A stretch of 64,000 bases of DNA, taken from positions 1,679,501-1,743,500 of the forward strand of contig NZ_CP006877.1 of NCBI RefSeq assembly GCF_000816845.1, read 5' to 3'. This stretch comes from Rhizobium gallicum bv. gallicum R602sp (GTDB lineage Bacteria > Pseudomonadota > Alphaproteobacteria > Rhizobiales > Rhizobiaceae). Positions 35,245-44,392 of the stretch are shown in pieces. The translations under genes and the position numbers were made by a program. The notes beneath the pieces were generated by a model. It searched no databases and was not told the DNA's origin. It saw nothing but the letters and a program-made list of their open reading frames with translations. Position 1 is the first letter of the stretch, and each line of letters opens with the position of its first letter.

Positions 35245-35831
35245 ATGCGTTGTCTTCAAAACGTCAATCGGGCAGGGGTTACCTGATTGCGGCGGTCATT
35301 GCTGCCGCCCTCCAGACCATCATTCTGGGATACATAATCGAAAGCCGCGCGGCGATCCTGCGTAGCGGCACCGAAGTCCTGCTGAAGACGACACCTGTCG
35401 ATCCACGTGATTTCCTGCGTGGCGACTATGTCGTGCTGAATTACGAAATTTCGTCGGTTCCGGCACAGACGGTGGTCGGCGAGCTGCCCGCCGTAGCGGG
35501 CGAGCAGACGCTCTGGGTCCGCTTGAAAAAGCAACCGGACGGCTTTTGGGCAATCGCCGAATCCTCGTTCCAGCCGCTCCCCGAGGCAGCGGAAAGCGCC
35601 GTGCTCAAGAGCCGTCCATTTTACAGCTACGGTGTGCGCACGGCCGACACGATCCGCGCCGAATACGGGATCGAACGCTATTATGTGCCGGAAGGCCAAG
35701 GCAAGCCGCTGGAGGAGGCCCGGCAGGACGGCAGCGTTTCGATTGCTGCGCGTATTTCAAGCGATGGCACGGCTCAGATCCGCAGCTTGCTCGTAGACGG
35801 CAAGCCCGCCTATGAGGAGCCGCTCTACTGA
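35241..35831 (+). CDS. GDYXXLXY domain protein
   Basis: The 196-residue protein has one N-terminal membrane helix (YLIAAVIAAALQTIILGYII) and the diagnostic FLRGDYVVLNYEIS (G-D-Y-x-x-L-x-Y). The domain lies outside the membrane. It starts inside the stop of the DUF2157 gene (ATGA), so the two are translated together and probably form a complex. Confidence 0.9.
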   Translation: MNALSSKRQSGRGYLIAAVIAAALQTIILGYIIESRAAILRSGTEVLLKTTPVDPRDFLRGDYVVLNYEISSVPAQTVVGELPAVAGEQTLWVRLKKQPDGFWAIAESSFQPLPEAAESAVLKSRPFYSYGVRTADTIRAEYGIERYYVPEGQGKPLEEARQDGSVSIAARISSDGTAQIRSLLVDGKPAYEEPLY

Positions 35832-35859
35832 CTTTGGCGAAATGCCAGGCGAGGGGGGC

Positions 35860-36159
35860 TGGACACGGTTCTCTCCACGGCTCAGAGACAGGGCGTGAAC
35901 ATCATCCTCGTCGAGCCGAACATGGGCGACGGGATGTTCGCTCAGCTTCTCCGTGCCCGGTTTGTGGTCAAGTACCGGTGTCTATCGAGGACGCTGCTGG
36001 TCGAAGCACCAGAAGGAAGCTCGGATCATCGACACCCTCGAACCGATCATGAACCAGCACAGGCTCGCGGTCTGCTCTTCGCTCGTTGACTGGGACTACG
36101 ACAACACGGCCAGCTACACGACCGACGAGGTGAACAAGTCCGTCTGTTCTACTAGATGA
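35860..36159 (+). pseudogene. Relic of a T7-like phage terminase large subunit
   Basis: Two overlapping frames carry adjoining pieces of one protein. The first (from about 35874) reads STAQRQGVNIILVEPNMGDG then MFAQLL, the second (to the stop at 36157-36159) reads WSKHQKEARIIDTLEPIMNQ then HRLAVC. NxGDGMF and the RI-DTLEP-HRL stretch are typical of podovirus terminases such as T7 gp19. A frameshift lies between about 35965 and 36005, and both ends of the gene are missing. Confidence 0.75.
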
Positions 36160-36272
36160 CCCATATCATCCGGCAGCGGTCCCTTGCTCATGATGACGGT
36201 CTTGTGCTGTCGCTGGCTGTGTCTCCGACTGGCTTGGCCTTCCTCGTCTCGTCGTGTCGGCTCATTGATGCC

Positions 36273-36467
36273 TCAGGATGCCCTTGTCTTCATGTCTTGG
36301 AGGTTCAGGAGATCGACCATCTCGTCAGCCTCCTCGGCCTCGAATCTGTTCAGCACGACACCCTTGAGCACATGCGGCTTTCCCGTGAAGATATCGATCA
36401 CGGACCAATAGGGTTCGTTGTCATACTTCATGACGAAGAACCTGATGTGTGGCGGGCGCTTCTCCAT
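36273..36467 (-). CDS. Small hypothetical protein in the prophage relic
   Basis: The 64-residue frame begins MEKRPPHIRFFVMKYDNEPY and has a compact beta-rich pattern (WSVIDIFTGKPHVLKGVVLNRF) with an acidic helix (EAEEADEMVDLLNLQDM). A weak AGGA site precedes the ATG by ten bases. It is of a kind often seen in rhizobial phages but not recognised. It lies opposite in direction to the terminase relic. Confidence 0.5.
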   Translation of the reverse strand: MEKRPPHIRFFVMKYDNEPYWSVIDIFTGKPHVLKGVVLNRFEAEEADEMVDLLNLQDMKTRAS

Positions 36468-36950
36468 GAGGTGATCCTAACCCCGACCCGGAATTTTGGT
36501 ACAAAATTCTGAGCCACCTATCGATATGCAGCACGCGCCGTGACCCACGGTACCCCTTCGATCTAACTCATGTGCCGCGTCGGTCGACCCACTGTCACCT
36601 TCTTTTGTCACAACGCGCCTAATTCTCCAATGAAATCAATGGTTCACACTAGATGCTGTATCTTGTGAAGGCAGGGGGCGGGGCTAGCGGGCTATCAAAA
36701 GGCATTGAAGACCAAGAATGTTCGTTCGAGTGCCTTCTAATCGGTGTCGTTTGATCCGACTGCCGTTCAGTGCAGCGCCAGGGGACCGTTTAGGTCAACC
36801 AAAAGAGGTAATAAAGGGAACCGAGAAGCAACCAAGAGTGAACTAAAGGGGATGGTTTATTAGTCTCTGCTAACTGACATAATGTCACAAAATGGCGAAT
36901 CAGCTAGAATGCGGCTTTAATGTCGGCTGAAGCTCAAGATAGGCGCGGCG
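36468..36950. other. Gene-free stretch in the prophage relic
   Basis: No supported gene is seen in these 483 bases. A palindromic site at 36875-36887 lies near its right end. Confidence 0.45.
36875..36887. promoter_or_regulatory. Palindromic candidate operator, copy 1
   Basis: TGACATAATGTCA is a perfect 6-base inverted repeat around one base, 63 bases before a small phage-type gene. A close copy (TGACGTAATGTCA) occurs at 37169-37181 before another small gene. Confidence 0.4.
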
Positions 36951-37136
36951 ATGAGATACGAAATTGAACGGGAAAACAACGGAACCTACCGTATCATAGA
37001 TCATCGAAGAAGCGATCAGGTCGCGGTCTGGGAGGACGCAGTTCAAGTTCGCTTATCGATTGGCCTTGCAAGTGCCATGGCTGGATATATGAACGCGAAG
37101 GACCGGCACGACACGGCTTGCGGTTCCAAATCCTGA
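36951..37136 (+). CDS. Small hypothetical protein in the prophage relic
   Basis: The 61-residue product starts MRYEIERENNGTYRIIDHRR and ends in a short hydrophilic tail after a helix (SIGLASAMAGYMNAKDRHD). Its layout, a strand-rich start followed by a helix, resembles small phage accessory proteins. It lies 63 bases after the first palindromic site. No function recognised. Confidence 0.5.
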   Translation: MRYEIERENNGTYRIIDHRRSDQVAVWEDAVQVRLSIGLASAMAGYMNAKDRHDTACGSKS

Positions 37137-37168
37137 ACGCGCTTCGGCTCCCACAGGCAAGCTCTCAC

Positions 37169-37181
37169 TGACGTAATGTCA
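37169..37181. promoter_or_regulatory. Palindromic candidate operator, copy 2
   Basis: TGACGTAATGTCA differs by one base from the copy at 36875 and lies 126 bases before the small membrane-protein gene at 37308. Shared sequence extends slightly (CTGAC before, AAAATG after). Confidence 0.4.
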
Positions 37182-37307
37182 AAATGACCCGGCGATTGGC
37201 TGGCGATTGCCAGCTAGATGTTTCGTGGGCGTCATTCTGGCGTGTTCATTAGGTGCAGCTGACCGTCTATCTTAGCGCCATGGGAGGGAAGGCTAAGGGG
37301 TTAAGGC

Positions 37308-37499
37308 ATGACAGACATAGCAGACACGCAAAGGGCAAGCGCTGGCGTAACGCTCCGGGCGGACTGGCTCGGCGTCCTATCCATTCTATTCGTTGTGGCA
37401 TTCATCGGGCTAGCGATCGCTGGATATGGCAAGAGCGCGCCGGGTGACGGTAACGCGGTCCTATCGATCGCACCGAAGGCGCACATAATGGCTCCCTAA
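37308..37499 (+). CDS. Small membrane protein in the prophage relic
   Basis: The 63-residue product has a polar start (MTDIADTQRASAGVTLRADW), one membrane helix (LGVLSILFVVAFIGLAIAGYG) and a short tail. Its stop lies two bases before the next small membrane gene. A small lysis or membrane role is possible but unproven. Confidence 0.5.
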   Translation: MTDIADTQRASAGVTLRADWLGVLSILFVVAFIGLAIAGYGKSAPGDGNAVLSIAPKAHIMAP

Positions 37500-37500
37500 T

Positions 37501-37725
37501 ATGGATTGGGAATTGGCAATTGAGAGGCTGATTGGGTTGGCTTGGCTTACCCTGTGTGGCACTTGCATATTCATAGCGGCAAAGAAGCACGCTCAAGGCC
37601 ATACGCTTGAGATGTGGGGAATGATTTTCGTCGCGCTCGTTATGGCTATCATGTTCGCCGAGGTGATCAAAGAAGATGGCGCAATAGCTCCTGAAGGGGA
37701 TTTTGGGGGTCTGAACCCCAATTAA
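37501..37725 (+). CDS. Small two-helix membrane protein in the prophage relic
   Basis: The 74-residue product has two predicted membrane helices (LIGLAWLTLCGTCIFIA and MWGMIFVALVMAIMFA) joined by a short KKHAQGHTLE loop, with an acidic tail. Size and two-helix layout are like phage holins, but there is no endolysin nearby to support this. It follows the previous gene by one base, so the two are probably co-translated. Confidence 0.5.
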   Translation: MDWELAIERLIGLAWLTLCGTCIFIAAKKHAQGHTLEMWGMIFVALVMAIMFAEVIKEDGAIAPEGDFGGLNPN

Positions 37726-37766
37726 CTCACCCGCGTTCAACCGGGCTGGCACACGCCGGTCTGTGA

Positions 37767-38072
37767 CTTCCCAAATGCAAGCAAGCAATCCTCACGGCCC
37801 GCGTCTGGTCTCACTGCACATCGTCGGGGACACCTGACCTCACCATCAAGGAGCTGGCGCAACGCACTGGCCTTGGCGATGGTGGCCGATCAATCACCCG
37901 CAAGAACGATGAACTCACGAAGGAGCATTACACGCCAGTCGGGAAGGAACTTCAGAAGGTTCCCGGCCGGAAAGCTTACGAAGACCCGAGAGACCGCAGT
38001 TTCAAGCGCGTTCGAGCAACCCTGAAGGGGCAGCGCGTCTTCAAAACCCTCATTGAACTCTTAGAGAGATAG
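37767..38072 (+). pseudogene. Open frame without a start: winged-helix-like fragment
   Basis: The frame is open for 101 codons after a TGA at 37764-37766 and ends with TAG two bases before the integrase ATG. It contains no ATG, GTG or TTG near its beginning. The visible part (LTIKELAQRTGLGDGGRSIT, then GRKAYEDPRDRSFKRVRATL) looks like the end of a MarR-type or phage DNA-binding protein. Confidence 0.45.
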
Positions 38073-38074
38073 CA

Positions 38075-38712
38075 ATGGCTGTACGCAAACGAGGCGATGC
38101 CTTCATGGCGGATTTCATGATCAAGAGAACCCGCTACCGTGGGACTTTCGATAAGGTGCGCCTCTCAGGCGAGACGAACGAACGCCTCCGGTTCCAAACG
38201 AAGGACGAGGCGCAGAACCTTCTGGCTTACCGGGAGACGGTCTACCACGACGAGATGTACGCCTTCACAGTCTTCGCGCTTCACTGCGGGGCTCGCTCGG
38301 GTACCATCATGGATCTTCGCTGGAACAATTTCGCGCTGAATTGTCGCACGGCCCTGTTCATCGGCGGGGATAAGAAGTCGCCACCGAAGACGCTTCCCAT
38401 GTCGCAGCCAACCATCGACGCGATCAAGACGATGGAGAGGCTTAACCCGAACAGCAAGGGATCGTTCGCGCACTTCAAGAAGGACGGCAAACTGCGCACG
38501 GCATGGGACCGGATGCAGGAGGCTCTCGGGTTCGACGACGTGGTCGTCCATACGCTTCGCCATACATGCGCCTCATGGAGGTGCAACGTGGGGTGGACTT
38601 GAAGCGCGTCCAGACGTGGCTCGGTCACAAGCGGATCGAGACGACGCTGATCTACGCGAAGCTCGGAACGGGTACCTCGACGTTTGCTCTGACATCCTCG
38701 GAGACTTGTTAG
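38075..38712 (+). pseudogene. Broken tyrosine-recombinase (phage integrase) gene
   Basis: The first frame (38075-38602) keeps a short N-terminus, then jumps straight to the catalytic domain (HCGARSGTIMDLRW with the first Arg; VVHTLRHTCASW with HxxR). It stops after a one-base loss near 38577. The second frame continues with RGVDLKRVQTWLGHKRIETT and LIYAKL, giving the last His and the Tyr. The SAM-like core-binding domain (about 90 residues) is missing. It sits about 95 bases from tRNA-Leu, its likely target. Confidence 0.85.
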
Positions 38713-38806
38713 AAAGCCCGAAACCGCTGCTTTCTGTGGTGGGCGAGAACTAGCGTTGACTTGTGACAAAGCCTGTGACAAACGGTGTCAAAATTCACCA
38801 GATCAT

Positions 38807-38891
38807 GCGGATGTGGCGGAATTGGTAGACGCAATGGATTTAGGTTCCATCGCCTTACAGCGTGGGGGTTCGAGTCCCTTCATCCGCACCA
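38807..38891 (+). tRNA. tRNA-Leu (anticodon UAG)
   Basis: The 85-base gene has a 7-base acceptor stem (GCGGATG with CATCCGC), D arm, an anticodon stem ATGGA/TCCAT with loop TTTAGGT (anticodon TAG), a class II variable arm (CGCCTTACAGCG), a T arm with GGTTCGAGTCC and an encoded CCA. It is the expected leucine isoacceptor ahead of tig. Confidence 0.96.
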
Positions 38892-38893
38892 AA

Positions 38894-38977
38894 AACTGAG
38901 TGGAGAAATGGGTAGAGCCTCGGATTTAGGTTCTGGTGCCGCAAGGCGTGGGAGTTCAAGTCTCTCTACCCGCACCA
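38894..38977 (+). pseudogene. tRNA-Leu-like pseudogene in tandem
   Basis: A second tRNA-Leu-shaped sequence follows two bases later. Its anticodon arm (GGATTTAGGTTC, 38922-38933, identical to 38836-38847), variable arm GCCGCAAGGC, T arm and CCGCACCA end are good. Its 5' acceptor strand (AACTGAG) cannot pair with TACCCGC at the 3' side. It is therefore unlikely to be a working tRNA and may be an attachment-site product. Confidence 0.7.
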
Positions 38978-39163
38978 AAGCTGGCCTGCAGGTGGGAGGA
39001 CCGGGATAGGTCGCCTCAATTATCCGGCAGGATGGCGCCGTCCCCCCTTGGGAGGGATGCATTGGAATCTGACAAAAGCCACGCGCGGCAATTTTTCCGG
39101 CGTCGTGCTCATCGAAACGAACGGCGTCTGGGCACGGCCGCCACGAAATGAAGGTAGGAAGAC

Positions 39164-40645
39164 ATGCAGGTTATCGAAACGCTCGCTGAAGGGCTGAAGC
39201 GCGAAATCAAGGTCGTTATCCCGGCCAAGGACATGGAAAACAAGATGAACGAGCGCCTTGCCGACGTAAAGGACAAGGTGCGCATCAATGGTTTCCGTCC
39301 GGGCAAGGTCCCGGTCGCCCACCTCAAGAAGGTCTACGGCAAGTCGATCATGGCCGATCTCGTCAACGAGATCGTTCGCGAGCAGCCTACTCAGATCCTT
39401 TCCAGCCGTGGCGAGAAGTCCGCCACGCAGCCGGAAATCGCAATGACGGAAGACAAGGACGAAGCGGACAAGATTCTCGCCGCAGAGCAGGACTTCGAAT
39501 TCACGCTCTCCTACGAAGTTCTGCCGCCGATTGAACTGAAATCCGTCCAGGGCATCAAGATCACTCGCGAAGTCGTTGATATTTCTGACGAAGAAGTCAA
39601 CGAGCAAGTTCTCAAGGTTGCCGAAAGCGCCCGTTCTTACGAAACCAAGAAGGGCAAAGCCGCCAATGACGACCGCGTCACGATGGATTACGTCGGCAAG
39701 GTCGACGGTGAAGCCTTCGAAGGCGGCACCGATCAGGGTGCTGAACTCGTCCTCGGCTCAGGCCGCTTCATCCCGGGTTTCGAAGACCAGCTCGTCGGCG
39801 TCAAGGCTGGCGACGAGAAGATCATCACCGTGACCTTCCCGGCCGACTATCCGGCAAAGAACCTCGCCGGTAAGGAAGCTACCTTCGACGTCACCGTCAA
39901 GGAAGTTGCTGCTCCGGCCGACGTGGAAATCAATGACGAGCTGGCAAAGAAGCTCGGCCTCGATTCCGCCGATCGCCTGAAGGAAATCGTCCGCGGCCAG
40001 ATCGAGTCGCAGTATGGCTCGCTGACCCGCCAGAAGGTCAAGCGCCAGATCCTCGACCAGCTCGACGAGATGTACAAGTTCGAGACCCCGAAGTCGCTCG
40101 TCGAAGCCGAATATAACGGCATCTGGAGCCAGGTGAACAACGATCTCGCTCAGTCGGGTAAGACGTTCGAAGACGAAGATACGACGGAAGAGAAGGCCAA
40201 GGAAGAATACAAGACACTCGCCGAACGCCGCGTCCGCCTCGGCCTCGTCCTTTCCGAAATCGGCGAAAAGGCCGGTGTCGAAGTGAGCGAAGACGAAATG
40301 CAGCGCGCGATCTACGAGCAACTGCGCCAGTATCCGGGCCAGGAGAAGCAGATCCTCGAATTCTTCCGCAGCCAGCCGGGCGCCGCCGCTTCGATCCGCG
40401 CCCCGATCTTTGAGGAAAAGGTCATCGATCACCTGCTGACCGAGATCGACGTCACGGACAAGAAGGTCACCAAGGAAGAGCTGCTCGCCGACGAAGAAGG
40501 CGAAGGTTCAGCGAAGGAAACCAAGAAGGCCGCGCCGAAGAAAAAAGCAGCCGCAAAGGCTGAAGATTCCGAAGGCGAAGAGGCAGCTGCTCCCAAAAAG
40601 AAGGCCGCCCCGAAGAAGAAGGCCTCCGAAGGCGACGCCGAGTAA
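39164..40645 (+). CDS. tig: Trigger factor
   Basis: The 493-residue ribosome-bound chaperone and peptidyl-prolyl isomerase has the N-terminal ribosome-binding domain with the signature GFRPGKVP (about residues 44-51), the FKBP-type domain ([19 protein letters not shown], about 165-245) and the helical C-terminal domain. A Lys/Ala/Glu-rich tail of about 45 residues follows, as in other rhizobia. It lies downstream of tRNA-Leu, and a terminator follows its stop. Confidence 0.97.
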   Translation: MQVIETLAEGLKREIKVVIPAKDMENKMNERLADVKDKVRINGFRPGKVPVAHLKKVYGKSIMADLVNEIVREQPTQILSSRGEKSATQPEIAMTEDKDEADKILAAEQDFEFTLSYEVLPPIELKSVQGIKITREVVDISDEEVNEQVLKVAESARSYETKKGKAANDDRVTMDYVGKVDGEAFEGGTDQGAELVLGSGRFIPGFEDQLVGVKAGDEKIITVTFPADYPAKNLAGKEATFDVTVKEVAAPADVEINDELAKKLGLDSADRLKEIVRGQIESQYGSLTRQKVKRQILDQLDEMYKFETPKSLVEAEYNGIWSQVNNDLAQSGKTFEDEDTTEEKAKEEYKTLAERRVRLGLVLSEIGEKAGVEVSEDEMQRAIYEQLRQYPGQEKQILEFFRSQPGAAASIRAPIFEEKVIDHLLTEIDVTDKKVTKEELLADEEGEGSAKETKKAAPKKKAAAKAEDSEGEEAAAPKKKAAPKKKASEGDAE

Positions 40646-40668
40646 TCGGTTCTTCAAAGGCTGAAATT

Positions 40669-40699
40669 AAAGGCCCTGCCGGGTTCGGCGGGGCCTTTT
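40669..40699 (+). terminator. Rho-independent terminator of tig
   Basis: A GC-rich stem (AAAGGCCCTGCC pairing with GGCGGGGCCTTT, one mismatch) followed by TTCTTT lies 24 bases after the tig stop. Confidence 0.85.
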
Positions 40700-40754
40700 C
40701 TTTGGGCGGCAATGCGAGTGCTGTGCTGGCAGCGCTGGAAATGAGGCGGGCGGC

Positions 40755-42161
40755 TCAGAGTTCCGACTTGATGTCGCCCATGCGGTTCCAGGCGTCGAGG
40801 CCGGCGATTTTGTAGGCTTCCGCAAGCGTCGGATAATTGAAGGTATTCTCGACGAAATACTCGACGGTGCCCTTAAGGTTGAGCACCGCCTGGCCGATAT
40901 GCACGAGTTCGGTCGCCCCTTCGCCGACAATGTGCACGCCGAGCAGACGGCGGGTCTTCAGTGAAAAGATCATCTTAAGGAGACCGGTTTCGAGGCCCAT
41001 GATGTGACCGCGCGAGGTCTCGCGGAACCGGGCGATGCCGCATTCGTAGGGAATGCCGCGCTCCTTGACCTCTTCTTCCGAAAGGCCGCAGGTGGAAATC
41101 TCCGGCACGGCATAGATGCCGTAAGGGAAGTATTTCGGAGGCTCCTTGGCGATCGCGCCGATGGCGACGCGGGCGGCGATGCGGCCCTGCTCCATCGAGG
41201 TCGAGGCGAGGCTCGGAAAGCCGACGACGTCGCCGGCGGCATAGATGTTCGGCACCGAGGTCTGGAAGGTTTCCGGATTGACCTTCAGTCGGCCGCGGCT
41301 GTCTGCCTCGAGGCCTGCGGCAGCAAGGTTGAGCGCGTCCGTCGCCCCCATGCGTCCGGCGGCAAAAAGCACCATGTCTGTCGTCAGGTGGCGACCGTTG
41401 TCGAGCGTTAGCGCGACTTTGCCGTTGTCGAGCGTCTCCACTTTGTCCGCCTTCTGGCCGAGCAGCAGTTTCATGTTGCGGTCGCGGAGCTGGTAGGTGA
41501 AATCCTCAACGATCTCCTTGTCAATGAAATCGAGCATGGTCGACTTGGGATCGAGCAGAGTCACGGCCGTATCGAGGGCGCTGAAGATCGTCGCATATTC
41601 GATGCCGATGACGCCTGCGCCGATGACGACCATCGAACGCGGCAGTTCCTTGATATCGAGCAGTTCGTCGCTGTCGATCACGCTCCTGCCGTCGAAGGGG
41701 ATGTAGTCCGGGCGGAATGGCTTGGTGCCGACGGCAAGCAGGATGCTGGCGCAGCTGACCTGCATGGTCTCCCCGTCATCCTTGATCACCTGCAGCGTCG
41801 AGGGATCAACGAAGCTTGCCCTGCCGCGGATGTGCTGGACGCGGTTGCGGGCGAACTGGTGCTCGAGCACTTCGACCTCGTGGTCGAGGGTAATCAACAG
41901 GCGGCGGCGCAGATCCTCGGCACTGATCTCTTCCTTGACGCGATAGGCACGTCCGTAGAAGCCGCGCTCGCGCCAGCCGGAGAGATTGAGAGCCGTCTCC
42001 CGCAGCGTCTTGGAAGGGATGGTGCCCGTATGAACCGAAACACCGCCGACACGCTTGCCCTGTTCGATGACCAGGACCTTCTTGCCGAGCTTCGCAGCCT
42101 GGATGGCGCCTCGGCGTCCTGCCGGACCGCTGCCCACAACAACAAGATCGTACTGAAACAT
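40755..42161 (-). CDS. sthA: Soluble pyridine nucleotide transhydrogenase
   Basis: The 468-residue flavoprotein belongs to the pyridine nucleotide-disulfide oxidoreductase family. It has an FAD-binding YDLVVVGSGPAGRRGAIQAAKLG, the NAD(P) motif VVIGAGVIGIEYATIFSALD and a dimerisation domain. The redox-active Cys pair of related reductases is absent (GGVSVHTGTIPSKTL), as expected for transhydrogenases, which move hydride between NADPH and NAD+. The name rests on the TIPSKTLRE stretch and the missing Cys pair. Confidence 0.92.
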   Translation of the reverse strand: MFQYDLVVVGSGPAGRRGAIQAAKLGKKVLVIEQGKRVGGVSVHTGTIPSKTLRETALNLSGWRERGFYGRAYRVKEEISAEDLRRRLLITLDHEVEVLEHQFARNRVQHIRGRASFVDPSTLQVIKDDGETMQVSCASILLAVGTKPFRPDYIPFDGRSVIDSDELLDIKELPRSMVVIGAGVIGIEYATIFSALDTAVTLLDPKSTMLDFIDKEIVEDFTYQLRDRNMKLLLGQKADKVETLDNGKVALTLDNGRHLTTDMVLFAAGRMGATDALNLAAAGLEADSRGRLKVNPETFQTSVPNIYAAGDVVGFPSLASTSMEQGRIAARVAIGAIAKEPPKYFPYGIYAVPEISTCGLSEEEVKERGIPYECGIARFRETSRGHIMGLETGLLKMIFSLKTRRLLGVHIVGEGATELVHIGQAVLNLKGTVEYFVENTFNYPTLAEAYKIAGLDAWNRMGDIKSEL

Positions 42162-42263
42162 GGCTCGGCCCCGGAATTGGAATTTGGAATCATATATTGC
42201 GATGCAAAATGTCGCTCATCCGCGGGTAGCTGGTCAATGTTACAGATTGACTTTCGGCTGATG

Positions 42264-42839
42264 TCAGGAATTGCCGAAAACGAAGGTCTCCAATTTCTCG
42301 AACGTGCGATCCATCGCGAAAGCGCGGCTGAACGGGAAGGGCAGGTGCCCGTAGAGAAGCGACAACTGGCCCTCGGCAGCCTCTTCGTCCTTGCCGGCGA
42401 CGGCGGCCAGATAGAGAGCTGAGGCAAGCCCGGTGCGATCGGCACCGGCGCGGCAATGGATCAGCAGCGGTTTCGGCGCGTCGCGCATGATGGCGATGAG
42501 GTCCTTGGCCCTTTCCGAGCTCAGTTCCCTTCCGGCGGACATTTTGAAGTTGATATGGACGATGTTCAATGCTTTCGCCTGCTGAACCTCGTCGGCGTAC
42601 CATTTGGAGCTGTCGGCTTTACCCCTGAGGTTGAGGATCGTCTTGATGCCATACTGTTTTTCAAGCTCTGTGATTGATTGGGCGGACGGCTGCGACGAAC
42701 GGTAGACTTCGCCGGCAACGACCGTTGCGAAATTGTCCGTTGCCTGCAGATAAAGGAAATAACCGCCTGCGGTGAGCAGGAATAGGCAAAAAAGCCTTAG
42801 CGCCGCCTTCCCGTAGCGTGGCAAGAATTTTGTCGTCAT
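42264..42839 (-). CDS. Membrane-anchored dual-specificity protein phosphatase
   Basis: The 191-residue protein has one N-terminal membrane helix (ALRLFCLFLLTAGGYFLYLQ) and a phosphatase domain with the catalytic P-loop LLIHCRAGADRTGLAS (HCx5R) and an acidic loop upstream. GEVYRSSQPS is typical of the DSP/Siw14-like group, whose members dephosphorylate phosphotyrosine or inositol pyrophosphates. The catalytic domain should face the periplasm if the helix is a signal anchor. Confidence 0.85.
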   Translation of the reverse strand: MTTKFLPRYGKAALRLFCLFLLTAGGYFLYLQATDNFATVVAGEVYRSSQPSAQSITELEKQYGIKTILNLRGKADSSKWYADEVQQAKALNIVHINFKMSAGRELSSERAKDLIAIMRDAPKPLLIHCRAGADRTGLASALYLAAVAGKDEEAAEGQLSLLYGHLPFPFSRAFAMDRTFEKLETFVFGNS

Positions 42840-43264
42840 CGAATGCCTCTGCCTCGGAACGCTACCTGCGAGGCAGCATGCGCTCTTTGCGATCCGAAGC
42901 TGACAGACACCTGAATGGTGGCGCTTTTAAGCGTCTGCCCTCGCTTGGCGGCAGGCCAGTCCTTGCCGATAATGATGCGGTCGTGGATATACAAGGACTT
43001 CTGCTGGGATTGACTGCTGTTCGGCCAATCTTTTTGACCTTGTCAAGGATGGCCGCGACAACGTGCGCCCGGCTGTTCGCACGCGAGGCGAAGAAGGTTA
43101 GGTCACGCGCTGCCGCGCTCTTCAGACTTCAATCAGTTCCCTCGCACCAAAAAGGGTGCAGGACGATGGAACCTGCAACCGCCGCAGCATCGCCGATGTG
43201 AAAGGAAGACGCGCTTCGACCGCGGCGCGGAAGATCGTACCAAAAGCAGATCGGCGCTGCGCCA
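42840..43264. other. Gene-free stretch
   Basis: No gene can be supported in these 425 bases. Open frames present lack ribosome sites and resemble no family. This is the left edge of an accessory stretch running to about 50.5 kb. Confidence 0.45.
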
Positions 43265-43615
43265 CTATTCTTTCGAGATGCAGGGGTCTGCGATACGATC
43301 CGTAAGGCGGCGCAAAACCATACCGCCGTGGTGCAAGGTATTTGCGTCGACGAAGTCGCCATCGGCGGTGAAGCCGGTGTCGTCCCAATATTCGATATGT
43401 GTGCCGGTCACTGCGTAACGCCCCTCATAGGCGCGTTCGCGTTTACCGCGTGCCTCTACATAACGCCCGCTCGGCAGGAGTTCGTGGCGGACATGGCCGT
43501 CGTCGGTCACCCACATGCCGGTATAGGAATGGCTAGCCTGCAATTTGGATTCCCCGGCTTGTACCGATTCACTCAAGAGTGTTGCGCTCAACACGATTGC
43601 AAATGCATGCCGCAT
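43265..43615 (-). CDS. Atu4866-domain secreted protein
   Basis: The 116-residue protein has a signal peptide (AFAIVLSATLLSESVQA) and a small beta-rich domain with YTGMWVTDDGHVRHELLPSG, AYEGRYAVTGTHIEYWDD and HGGMVLRR, matching the Atu4866 family named from Agrobacterium. AGGAG precedes the ATG at 43615 by eight bases. Family function unknown; members often adjoin oxidoreductases and SnoaL-like proteins, as here. Confidence 0.82.
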   Translation of the reverse strand: MRHAFAIVLSATLLSESVQAGESKLQASHSYTGMWVTDDGHVRHELLPSGRYVEARGKRERAYEGRYAVTGTHIEYWDDTGFTADGDFVDANTLHHGGMVLRRLTDRIADPCISKE

Positions 43616-43750
43616 GATCGGGCTCCTAAACATTTATTGTATATCTTGGCTGCCAGAGCCGAATTAGGTTTCTGCATGGGTCTGAGGTCCGGCTGTCTTG
43701 GCGCCTGCCGACGCGTGACGCCGACCCACAGGCGAACGCATGACTGCCGG

Positions 43751-44302
43751 CTATTGCGCACGCGGCTCGTTGTTCTCGACAACCTGCTGATAGGCGACGA
43801 GATCCAAAAAGGCCTCGGCCTCGACGACAGAGCCGTCCTTCATCCGAAATATCCAAACGAACTGGTTGCGATAAGGTGTTCCCGAGGTTGTCGTGGCCGT
43901 GCCGTCGAAGCGGATGAAGACCATGTCTCCATCGGCCATGATGTCATGCACCTCCGGCAACACAGGGGTCGTGAGACGGCTGACCAGGGGGGCAGAGGCC
44001 CGCTCGACGAAATCCCGGAGACTGCGGTAGGTGCCGGCTACGGGGCCGGAGCCATGGATTGTCCAGACGACGTCGGGCGCGAGAAGCTCTGCAAAGACGT
44101 TACCGCCTGCACGCCATTTCTCAAACGCCCTGCGCACGATGGCCTTGTTCTGCGTCTCGATACTGGTCTCCTGGATCCCGACACGGGCGTCCGGCGCGCT
44201 GGTCTCGGCGTGCGCCGGTCCGATGGTGGCCACGAATGCTGACGCGACCAGCAGTTTGCAGCCTGCGGCGGTGAGGCGATCGGTCAATGAGGAAAAGGTC
44301 AT
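43751..44302 (-). CDS. Secreted NTF2/SnoaL-like protein
   Basis: The 183-residue protein has a signal peptide (LLVASAFVATIGPAHAE) and a cone-shaped alpha+beta barrel domain: KAIVRRAFEKWRAGGNVFAELLAPDVVWTIHG, then FVWIFRMKDGSVVEAEAFLD. The fold binds small ligands or acts as an isomerase or hydratase. The start at 44302 begins MTFSSLTDR; the frame extends to 44371. It lies between the Atu4866 gene and the aldo/keto reductase on the same strand. Confidence 0.82.
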   Translation of the reverse strand: MTFSSLTDRLTAAGCKLLVASAFVATIGPAHAETSAPDARVGIQETSIETQNKAIVRRAFEKWRAGGNVFAELLAPDVVWTIHGSGPVAGTYRSLRDFVERASAPLVSRLTTPVLPEVHDIMADGDMVFIRFDGTATTTSGTPYRNQFVWIFRMKDGSVVEAEAFLDLVAYQQVVENNEPRAQ

Positions 44303-44392
44303 GGTATCATTCCATTCTTGGGTTGCTGAAGGGCGAGGAAGGCCGCTGTTTGGGCAACCGCCTTCACGCATGTTGGTATTCTTCGTCTGAGT

